A stretch of DNA of 35,651 nt, from positions 1 through 35,651 of the forward strand of contig JAFSZN010000166.1 of the NCBI GenBank assembly GCA_017455665.1. Reading direction: 5' to 3'. Below the pieces are notes generated by a model that was not told the DNA's origin, searched no databases, and saw nothing but the letters and a program-made list of their open reading frames with translations. This document shows, piece by piece, positions 23,666 through 30,805 of this stretch (position 1 is its first letter; each line of letters opens with the position of its first letter). The DNA is from Lentisphaeria bacterium (GTDB lineage: Bacteria; Verrucomicrobiota; Lentisphaeria; Victivallales; UBA1829). The position numbers and the translations under genes were made by a program.

Positions 23666-25087
23666 TCAGTTGGCGTTGGTCGCGGCGAGGATCTGCGCCT
23701 TGGCGTTGTGCATGCTGACGACTGCCTGTGCGAGATAGGTCTCGGCGTTGACGAATTCGCGCTGGACTTCGTTCACGCGGGTGATGGCGCAGTTGCCGGC
23801 CTCGTACTCGTCGTCGACCAGGTCGCGCATCTTGCGGACGGCCTCGAGGTTCTTCTGGTAGAGCTTGACGGTCTTGAGGCTGACGATGTAGTTTTCGTAA
23901 GCGGTGCGGACGTCGTTGATGACGGTGATCCATTTGTCGGCGAGCGTGTACTCCGCCTGTTCCATCGCGGCCTGGGAGGCGCGCATGTTGAAGAAGGTTC
24001 TGCCGCCGGAGAAGAGCTCCCAGGAGACGCCGATGCTGCTGGAGAACGTGCTGTAGCGGGTCCTGCGGATGCCCTGATGCTGCATGTAGCCGGCGTCGGA
24101 GCGGAACGGGCTGTAGTGGGTGGCGGAGTTGTTGTAGCCGACGCCGAGGCTGGCGGTGACGGTCGGGCCGAACGCCGCGATGCTGGAGTAGTAGCTGAAC
24201 TTGGAGGATTCGAGCGCCTCGCGGAGCGCCTTCAGGTCGGGACGGTTGGCGAGGGCGGCGTCGAGGTAGACGCTTTCGTCGGCGAGCATTTCGCCGTCGA
24301 TCGAGAGTTCCTCGGGGAATTCGACTTCGTCGGGGATGGTGCCTTCGGTGAGGCCCATGAGGGCGGCGAGGGCGTATTTGGAGGAGGCGAGGTTGTAGTT
24401 CGCGGAATAAAGGCTGCTTTCGGCGTTGTTGTAGTTGACCTTGAAGTTGAGGACGTCGGAAAGCGTGGAGGCGCCGACGCCGTACTTGAGCTCGGTTTCC
24501 TTGAGGAGCTGGCGGTTGTAGCGCATGTCCTCAAGCGCGATGTTGCGTTTCGCCTTCGCGTACATCACGTTGTTGTATGCGTAGGCGACGTTCTGGAGGA
24601 GCAGACGGCGGGCGTCCTGTTCGACCTGTTCGGAGCTCTTCCAGTTGTGGCGGGCGGCGAGCAGGTTCATTTCGCGCTGGAAGCTGTCGAAAACGAGCAG
24701 CGAGGCGGACATGGACGGGTTGGAGGTGTAGGTCTTGTAGCTGGCGCCGGCGTCTTCCGTGTAGCCGTGGCTGTGGTAGGAGTTCATGGCGTAGGAAGCC
24801 GTGACGGTGGGCATGTAGGATGCGAACCGGCTGTAGTACTGGGCGCGCGCCTGGGAGACGGCGAAATAGCGGGACTTGAAGCTCGGGTTGTTCTGAATGG
24901 CGATGGACTGCGCCTCGTCGAGCGTGAGGAGCTTGAGCCCCTTCGGAAGCTGCTGGTGTTCCTCCGCCGTGATCTCGGTATATTTGTCCTTGGAAATTGC
25001 CGCAGGCGGTTTCGCGACGTTGCACGCGGTGAGTGCCGCGAGGAGGATCGCGGAAACGGCGGTAGCGCTCAAAACTTGAATTTTCAT
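23666..25087 (-). CDS. TolC-family outer-membrane efflux lipoprotein
   Basis: This is a 473-residue outer-membrane channel protein. The signal sequence MKIQVLSATAVSAILLAALT ends in the lipobox L-T-A-C with C22 as the likely acylated residue, as in OprM/NodT-type lipoproteins. Two outer-membrane efflux repeats follow: residues about 55-255 (LTLDEAQSIAIQNNPSFKSR, the family opening) and 280-470 (YLDAALANRPDLKALREALE). Both contain long amphipathic helices and Tyr/Ser-rich strands. It forms the exit duct of a tripartite efflux or type I secretion system. No membrane-fusion or inner-membrane partner is adjacent. The start at 25085-25087 is preceded by GAAAGG. The open frame extends upstream across the promoter, and that part is rejected. 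Confidence 0.92.
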   Translation of the reverse strand: MKIQVLSATAVSAILLAALTACNVAKPPAAISKDKYTEITAEEHQQLPKGLKLLTLDEAQSIAIQNNPSFKSRYFAVSQARAQYYSRFASYMPTVTASYAMNSYHSHGYTEDAGASYKTYTSNPSMSASLLVFDSFQREMNLLAARHNWKSSEQVEQDARRLLLQNVAYAYNNVMYAKAKRNIALEDMRYNRQLLKETELKYGVGASTLSDVLNFKVNYNNAESSLYSANYNLASSKYALAALMGLTEGTIPDEVEFPEELSIDGEMLADESVYLDAALANRPDLKALREALESSKFSYYSSIAAFGPTVTASLGVGYNNSATHYSPFRSDAGYMQHQGIRRTRYSTFSSSIGVSWELFSGGRTFFNMRASQAAMEQAEYTLADKWITVINDVRTAYENYIVSLKTVKLYQKNLEAVRKMRDLVDDEYEAGNCAITRVNEVQREFVNAETYLAQAVVSMHNAKAQILAATNAN

Positions 25088-25145
25088 ATTGTTCGGTCGC
25101 CTTTCGATGGGGTAAAATGTTATTGCAAACGAATTACTACCTCTA

Positions 25146-25173
25146 AATATACATCCTTCCCCGGAATATTCAA
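25146..25173 (-). promoter_or_regulatory. Predicted promoter of the TolC-like gene
   Basis: On the minus strand, TTGAAT (25168-25173) and TATATT (25146-25151) are 16 bases apart. The intergenic stretch 25088-25339 is otherwise AT-rich and without genes. It holds only this promoter and the divergent one at 25264-25291. Confidence 0.65.
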
Positions 25174-25263
25174 ATGATTCTGCGGAGAAAAATTGTTTTT
25201 TTCGGATGCGGAAGACAAATCCGTTTTCCTGAAAGGAAATGCCTGAAACAAACGGAAAAAGAC

Positions 25264-25291
25264 TTGTAAAAGAGTCGCGGCGGGATATATT
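25264..25291 (+). promoter_or_regulatory. Predicted promoter of the acyltransferase/acyl-ACP synthetase gene
   Basis: TTGTAA (25264-25269), 16 bases, TATATT (25286-25291), with an A-tract just upstream. The leader is about 40 nt. Confidence 0.65.
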
Positions 25292-25339
25292 ATCGTCAGA
25301 ATCAATCTCCAAACGTTTCTTTTGCAATGCCACGGCGCC

Positions 25340-28114
25340 ATGAAGAACATTAATAATCTTGAACTTACGGTCACTTCCGCCATCGCAGGTATATCCGGCA
25401 TCCAGCTTCTTGCCGCATGCCTGCTCGTCTTGAACAATGTTCCGTATTCCTCGCTCCCCGCGTGGGGCGTCTGGCTCGCCGGGCTTTCCCTGGCGGCGGG
25501 ATTCGCGGCGATGCTGTGTGCGCGGAATTACGGGGTTCTGGTCGGCGCCGTGGTGCCGGGCCTGCTGCTTGCCGTGCTGGAACTGCACTGGTCGCTGACG
25601 GGCGGCGAGGTGAAACGCAGTCTCGCGCTGGCGTTGGCGTGCGGCGGGTTCTGGGTGTTCCTGTGGATCGGGTCGCAGATGCTCGCGGCGGCGTGCCGGT
25701 CGGGCCTCGGGATGGGGGCGGGCAAATCGGTGTTCGCCAGCGCGGCGGTCCTGCTGATCCTGTCAAAAACGCTGGCGCATGTCGTGGCGTGGCGCGGCGC
25801 GCAGGGGATTCATGTTTTGGAAATCATCCTGGCGGCCTGGCTGGTCGCTTTGCTGGTCTGGCGGCCCTCGCTGACATTGCGGACGCTCGGTCTGATCCTC
25901 TCGCATACGCTGTACCGGATCCGCGTCGATCGGATCGAAAACTACCCGGACGCCGGTCCGGTCCTTCTTGTCGCGAACCATATTTCGTTCCTTGATTTCA
26001 TCTTCATCCTGTGCCTGAAACCGCGCCGCGTGACGTTCATGGTGGACGAGGCGTTCTACCGGTTCCCCGGACTGCACCTGTTTTTCCGGTGGAGCGGCGC
26101 GCTGGAAGTGCCGCGCGGGATGAACCGGGAGAAGATGCGGCGGCTCATCGAACAGTCGCACGCGGTCCTGAACCGGGGTGGCGCGGTGTGCGTGTTCCCG
26201 GAGGGCGCGATCTCGCCGAACGGCATCACGCACGCGTTCCGGTCGGGCCTGCACCGCCTGATGCCGTCGCCGGACATCCCGGTGATCCCGGTGCGGCTGG
26301 GGCTGCACTGGGGGAGCCTGCTGACGATCTACAACGGAAAACTCCGGTTCATCAAGCCGCGTCTGCTGCCGATCCCCGGCACGATCATCGTGGGCGAGCC
26401 GATCCCGCCGGACTGGAACGGATTCCGCATCTGGCAGCGGATCCAGGAGCTCGGGGCGGAGGCGGAGATGAAGCCCGTGCGCGGCGAGAAGACGGTACAT
26501 TACCGGTATTTGCGGCGGTCGCTTCAGCATCCGTTCGAAAGCACGTTCAAGGACGCCGACGCGCCGAAAGGGCTGTCGAACTTCGCCATGCTCGCGCAGT
26601 CGATCATCATCAGCCGGAAACTGCGGCGGATCCTGGCGGAACGCGGCGACGACGGGCAGTTCGTCGGCGTGCTGCTGCCGAACAAGGCTGTGTCCGTGGC
26701 GGCGCTGCTCGGCGTGATGTTCGCCGACCGGACGCCCGCGATTCTGAACTATACGGCGGGCGACGCCGTGATGCAGTCCATGTATGACCGCGCGAAGCTG
26801 AAAACGGTGATCACGAGCCGTCTTTTCCTGAGCAAACTGAAGAAGCCGGTGCGCGACGAGATGTTTTTCCTAGAGGACCTGCCGAAACTCGTCACGAAGG
26901 CCGACAAGCTCCTGACCGCGGCGCAGGTCGTCTTCCTGCCGCACCAGCTGCTCATCCGCGTGGTGTCGCCGCGCTACGGCACCGACCTCATGCACCCGGC
27001 GGCGCTCCTGTTTTCGAGCGGGTCCACGGGCATGCCGAAGGGCATCCTGCTGTCGCATCACAACATCACGGCGAACATCTGGAGTTTCTGGCGGCAGCTG
27101 AACTGGCTGTACGGCACGGAACGTATCCTCGGCAACCTGCCGCTCTTCCACGCGTTCGGGCTGATGGTCGGGCTGTGCTTCCCCGGCGTCACGGGGACGA
27201 AGGTCACGCTGGTGGCGAATCCGCTGGACGGCGCGGGCGTGTGCAAGGCGGTGCGCGACGACAAGGTCACGATGCTCATTTCCACGCCGACGTTTTTGCA
27301 GACTTACATGCGCTGCTGCAAGCCGGGCGACTTCGATTCGCTCCGTATGATGGTGACCGGCGCGGAGAAGCTTCAGAAACGCCTCGCGGACGCGTTCCGC
27401 GAGCTGACCGGACTCAACATCATCGAGGGCTACGGCTGCACCGAGATGTCGCCGATCGTGTCGCTGAACCTGCCGAAGGATTTCCTGGCGGTCGGACGCG
27501 AGGCGGGGCCCGAAGGCAGCATCGGCGTCGCCATGCCCGGCATCGCGGCGCGCATCGCCGACGTGGACACGGGCGAACTGCTCGGACCGGGCAAGGAGGG
27601 TCTGCTCCAGCTCAAATCGGCGTCCGTGATGCTCGGCTACCTGGACGACCCGGACGCCACGGCGGCCGCCATGACCCCGGACGGCTGGTACAACACCAAC
27701 GACGTCGCGTCCATGGACCGCGACGGCTATATCCGCATCACGGGGCGTCTCTCGCGGTTCAGCAAGATCGGCGGCGAGATGGTCCCGCACGAGCTGATCG
27801 AAAACCGTCTGGAGGAGTTTTACGGCATCGAGGGCAAGGTGGCGGTCACGGCGCGTCCCGATTCCCGCAAGGGCGAACAGCTCGTCGTGTTCTATGCCGC
27901 CGACTGCGGACTCGATCCCGTCGACGCCGGAAACCGTCTCCGCGAATCCGGCCTGCCGAACCTCTGGGTGCCGCGTCCCGACAGCTTCTTCCCGCTGGAA
28001 AAGATTCCGTTCCTCGGCAACGGCAAAAAAGACCTGAAGAAGCTCCGCGAACTTGCCACCGCAAGCGGTGCTGCAGCAGTGCCCGGCTCCGCTCGGGCAC
28101 AATGCCGTGAATAG
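25340..28114 (+). CDS. aas: Fused 1-acylglycerophosphate-type acyltransferase and AMP-forming acyl-ACP/CoA synthetase (Aas-like)
   Basis: This is a 924-residue inner-membrane enzyme. Residues 1 to about 185 contain several membrane segments (GISGIQLLAACLLVLNNV and others). The PlsC-type domain follows with N213-H214-x4-D219 (NHISFLD) and FPEG at 286-289. Last comes an adenylate-forming domain with the P-loop-like SSGSTGMPKG (559-568), GYGCTEMSP and the C-terminal GRLSRFSKIGGEMV and GNGKKD (catalytic Lys). Aas proteins reacylate lysophospholipids with fatty acids that they activate themselves. The usual N-terminal MFS-like part is reduced to a few helices here. I use the ATG at 25340 rather than the in-frame TTG at 25322; the ribosome-binding site is weak. 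The last dozen codons run into the two-hairpin repeat. Confidence 0.9.
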   Translation: MKNINNLELTVTSAIAGISGIQLLAACLLVLNNVPYSSLPAWGVWLAGLSLAAGFAAMLCARNYGVLVGAVVPGLLLAVLELHWSLTGGEVKRSLALALACGGFWVFLWIGSQMLAAACRSGLGMGAGKSVFASAAVLLILSKTLAHVVAWRGAQGIHVLEIILAAWLVALLVWRPSLTLRTLGLILSHTLYRIRVDRIENYPDAGPVLLVANHISFLDFIFILCLKPRRVTFMVDEAFYRFPGLHLFFRWSGALEVPRGMNREKMRRLIEQSHAVLNRGGAVCVFPEGAISPNGITHAFRSGLHRLMPSPDIPVIPVRLGLHWGSLLTIYNGKLRFIKPRLLPIPGTIIVGEPIPPDWNGFRIWQRIQELGAEAEMKPVRGEKTVHYRYLRRSLQHPFESTFKDADAPKGLSNFAMLAQSIIISRKLRRILAERGDDGQFVGVLLPNKAVSVAALLGVMFADRTPAILNYTAGDAVMQSMYDRAKLKTVITSRLFLSKLKKPVRDEMFFLEDLPKLVTKADKLLTAAQVVFLPHQLLIRVVSPRYGTDLMHPAALLFSSGSTGMPKGILLSHHNITANIWSFWRQLNWLYGTERILGNLPLFHAFGLMVGLCFPGVTGTKVTLVANPLDGAGVCKAVRDDKVTMLISTPTFLQTYMRCCKPGDFDSLRMMVTGAEKLQKRLADAFRELTGLNIIEGYGCTEMSPIVSLNLPKDFLAVGREAGPEGSIGVAMPGIAARIADVDTGELLGPGKEGLLQLKSASVMLGYLDDPDATAAAMTPDGWYNTNDVASMDRDGYIRITGRLSRFSKIGGEMVPHELIENRLEEFYGIEGKVAVTARPDSRKGEQLVVFYAADCGLDPVDAGNRLRESGLPNLWVPRPDSFFPLEKIPFLGNGKKDLKKLRELATASGAAAVPGSARAQCRE

Positions 28115-28143
28115 TGCCGGGAGGGCTTGCCTTCCCATTTTTC
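28079..28143 (+). repeat. Two-hairpin repeat element, copy 2 (end of the aas-like gene)
   Basis: GTGCCCG (28079-28085) pairs with CGGGCAC (28094-28100). After CACAA and a linker with AGTG, GGGAGGG (28119-28125) pairs with CCTTCCC (28130-28136, one wobble), followed by ATTTTT. The gene's stop codon (28112-28114) lies between the hairpins. The same order and linker words occur at 2649-2695. Confidence 0.6.
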
Positions 28144-28165
28144 CCGACTTTTTCTCAAAAGGTAC

Positions 28166-28193
28166 TTGTTTTTTCCGTTTTTTGAGGTATCTT
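28166..28193 (+). promoter_or_regulatory. Predicted promoter of the cdaA operon
   Basis: TTGTTT (28166-28171), 16 bases, TATCTT (28188-28193). The leader is about 30 nt and carries GGAG before the cdaA ATG. Confidence 0.5.
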
Positions 28194-28229
28194 TTTATGT
28201 TTTAACACGCACGCGGAGACACCAGTATC

Positions 28230-29087
28230 ATGCCGAACCAGGACGTCATCGTCAAATATCTTTTCTATTCCGTCGACTTCGTGATCATCTGGGCGATGAT
28301 CTACTGGGTGCTGTATTTCCTGCGCGGCACACGCAGTGCGAACGTGCTGTTCGGCGTGATCGCGGTCCTGCTGACCGCCACGATCGCGGTCGACTACGTG
28401 GAACGCCTGACCGTGCTGCGGTTCCTGCTCATCGAATGCCTGATCCCGTCGCTCGGCATCGCCATCCTCGTGATCTTCCAGCCGGAATTCCGGCGCGCGT
28501 TCGCGCAGGCGGGCAGCCTGTTCGTGTCGAACCGGACCGGGCAGGAGACGATCGACCAGGTGACCGAGGCGGCGGCACAGCTTTCCCTCTCGCGGACCGG
28601 CGCGATCATCGTGTTCGAGCGCAACATCGGGCTTACGGACACCACGCGGTCGGCGGTCTCTCTGGACGCGCGCGTGGATTCCCTGCTGCTCCAGTCGCTT
28701 TTCTATCCGAACTCGCCGCTTCACGACTGCGCCGTGGTCATCGGTAAGAACAACCGCATCGTGGCGGCGCACGCCGTGTTGCCGCTGGCGGAGGAGGATT
28801 ATTTCGTGAACGGGAAACGCCTCGGCACGCGTCACCGCGCCGCGGTCGGCATCTCGCAGGAGACCGACGCCGTGGCGGTGGTCGTTTCCGAGGAGACCGG
28901 GCTGATCAGCCTGGCGAAAAAAGGCCGCCTGATCCGCGGCCTGAACACCGAGGAACTGAGGTTCCAGCTCAGCACGATCCTGCTGGAACGGAAGAAGGCT
29001 CCGTGGAAGCGGCTCGGCAAGGCGGCGGAACTTGAACTGGCGAAGCCGGACGATGCCGCCGAAGCCGGAAAGGACGGTGAAGCATGA
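28230..29087 (+). CDS. cdaA: CdaA-type diadenylate cyclase with altered DGA motif (DCA)
   Basis: This 285-residue protein should make c-di-AMP from two ATP at the inner membrane. Three N-terminal membrane segments (about residues 8-85; YLFYSVDFVIIWAMIYWVLY) are followed by the DAC (DisA_N) domain. The RHR motif is intact (GTRHRAAVGISQETDAVAVV, R201-H202-R203). The other signature, normally L-H-D-G-A, reads L-H-D-C-A at 164-168, with the metal/ATP-binding Asp (D166) kept and Gly replaced by Cys. The C-terminal tail is Lys/Glu-rich. It is the first gene of a cdaA-cdaR pair, overlapping cdaR by four bases (ATGA). The Gly-to-Cys change may alter activity; family membership is clear. Confidence 0.93.
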   Translation: MPNQDVIVKYLFYSVDFVIIWAMIYWVLYFLRGTRSANVLFGVIAVLLTATIAVDYVERLTVLRFLLIECLIPSLGIAILVIFQPEFRRAFAQAGSLFVSNRTGQETIDQVTEAAAQLSLSRTGAIIVFERNIGLTDTTRSAVSLDARVDSLLLQSLFYPNSPLHDCAVVIGKNNRIVAAHAVLPLAEEDYFVNGKRLGTRHRAAVGISQETDAVAVVVSEETGLISLAKKGRLIRGLNTEELRFQLSTILLERKKAPWKRLGKAAELELAKPDDAAEAGKDGEA

Positions 29088-30088
29088 GTTCGATCCGCAG
29101 TTTCTGGTCGAAGGTCCTGCCGCACGTCCCGTACATCATCCGGCACGATTTCTGGCGCAAGGTCTTCGCGCTGATCTTCGCCTGCCTGCTGACCTGGTAC
29201 GCGTATCAGAACGTGAAGTCGCGGATGGAGCTGGTTCGGGTCAACATCCGGAACGTGCCGGTCCGGTTCGTGCCGATCGAGGAGGGCGTCACGCTCATCC
29301 CGCGCGACGTGTCCGCCGACGTCACGCTGGAAGTCCCCAAGGGGCAGAAAACGCTGAAAAACACGGATTTCTACCTCGAATGCCCCGTGTCGAAATACCA
29401 GGTCGAGGCCGATATGCCCGTGGAGCTCCGCCTGGACATGGTGCGCTCGAACATCGTGTTCGACGAACTGCGCGTGCTCGCCGTCAATCCCGACATGATC
29501 CCGCTGAACATCGACATCATGGACACGAAGGACGTCCCGGTGCACCCGGTCAGCGATTCCGCCGAGGTGATGGAGGGGTACCAGGCGTCGCTCATCCGGC
29601 CGGAAAAGCCGGTCACGATCCGCGGCCCGAAAAAGCTCCTCGACACCATCGAATACATCGAAACCGAGAAGATCCCGCTGGCGAACGTGACGAAGAGCTT
29701 CTCGCGCCAGGTCGATCTGGTGTCGCCGTACGACAGGAACATCGAGATTCTGTCCGGCAAGGTGAAGGTCGAGGTCAAGGTCGAAAAGAACAAGCCGCGC
29801 GCTTTCGACGGCATCCCCGTTCAGGTCCTCTTCGGCAGGACCGGCGCGAACAACCTCATCATCTCGAAGATCCAGCCCGAATCCGTGACCGTCCTGGTCG
29901 ACAGCGTGCCCGACATCTCCCAGACGCAGATCCACCCGTTCCTCGACCTCTCGGACGTGACCCGGCCGGGCGTCTATACCGTCGATATCAAGTGCTGGTC
30001 GGACAACGACCGCATCAAGGTGGTCGAGGTGATCCCCGCCCAGGCCACCGTGACGCTGGAACCCGTCGCCGCGCCGGCATCGAAATAG
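29084..30088 (+). CDS. cdaR: CdaR-like regulator of c-di-AMP synthesis (YbbR domains)
   Basis: This 334-residue protein has an N-terminal membrane anchor (about residues 26-42, VFALIFACLLTWYAYQNV) and repeated YbbR-type beta domains outside. A strand pattern with V-x-V-x-G-P-K recurs (VTIRGPKKLLDTIEYIET). CdaR binds CdaA and tunes c-di-AMP production in Firmicutes. The ATG overlaps the cdaA stop (ATGA) with AAAGGA upstream, so the pair is translationally coupled, as expected for partners. In Firmicutes glmM usually follows; here a hemolysin-III family gene does. Confidence 0.88.
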   Translation: MSSIRSFWSKVLPHVPYIIRHDFWRKVFALIFACLLTWYAYQNVKSRMELVRVNIRNVPVRFVPIEEGVTLIPRDVSADVTLEVPKGQKTLKNTDFYLECPVSKYQVEADMPVELRLDMVRSNIVFDELRVLAVNPDMIPLNIDIMDTKDVPVHPVSDSAEVMEGYQASLIRPEKPVTIRGPKKLLDTIEYIETEKIPLANVTKSFSRQVDLVSPYDRNIEILSGKVKVEVKVEKNKPRAFDGIPVQVLFGRTGANNLIISKIQPESVTVLVDSVPDISQTQIHPFLDLSDVTRPGVYTVDIKCWSDNDRIKVVEVIPAQATVTLEPVAAPASK

Positions 30089-30118
30089 AACGTTTTTTCA
30101 ACCGGAAATGAATTCACC

Positions 30119-30754
30119 ATGACTGAAGCTGCCACACCCCAATACCAATACACGCAGGCGGAGGACATCTGCAACTCCGTCACGCATGTCATCGGCGCCC
30201 TCCTCACGATCTACGGCACGTACTGCCTGGTCGACATCTCGATCATGCCGTCGTTCGTCGTCTGCGCCCTGATCTACGGCGTTTCCGTTTTCACCATGTT
30301 TCTGGTGTCCTCCGTGTACCACGCCATCCGCGACCAGGATGTGAAGGGCTTCGTCCGCAAGGCGGACCACGCCGTGATCTATTTCACGATCGCCGGGACC
30401 TACGTGCCGATCCTGAACGCCGTCGCGTCGCCGCGCGCGGGGCTGGTCTGGTACTGCGTGCTCGGCGCGTGCGCCGTGCTCGGCGCTGTGTTCTCCTTCA
30501 TCACGCTCAAACACAAGTACGTCACCACGATCATCTACCTGATCATGGGCTGGGCGTCGCTCCTGCTGCTGAAGAATCTGTGGGGCTCCGCGGATCCGAA
30601 AGTCACCTATTACCTGATCGGCGGCGGCGTGGCGTACTCCGTCGGCGCGGGCCTCTACCTCATCAAGAAGCCGTTCGTGCATACCGTCTTCCACCTCTTC
30701 GTCCTCGCCGGCGTGATCCTCCAGTACCTCTCGATCCGGCTGCTGTATTCCTGA
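30119..30754 (+). CDS. Hemolysin III / TrhA family membrane protein
   Basis: This 211-residue protein has seven predicted membrane helices and the motifs of the PAQR-like hemolysin III family: an N-terminal ED-x-x-N-S-V-T-H with T-H-x-x-G-A, then SSVYHAIRD, DHAVIYFTIAGTYVPI and a C-terminal HTVFHLFVLAGV, whose His and Asp residues form the putative metal site. Bacterial members are linked to membrane-lipid homeostasis (TrhA) and possibly hydrolase activity; the name hemolysin is historical. It begins 30 bases after cdaR and is probably cotranscribed with it. Confidence 0.92.
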   Translation: MTEAATPQYQYTQAEDICNSVTHVIGALLTIYGTYCLVDISIMPSFVVCALIYGVSVFTMFLVSSVYHAIRDQDVKGFVRKADHAVIYFTIAGTYVPILNAVASPRAGLVWYCVLGACAVLGAVFSFITLKHKYVTTIIYLIMGWASLLLLKNLWGSADPKVTYYLIGGGVAYSVGAGLYLIKKPFVHTVFHLFVLAGVILQYLSIRLLYS

Positions 30755-30805
30755 GCGCCGTAGCCAGTCATCCCTTCCCAAAAAAGGACAGCCGCGGATA
30801 AGAAA

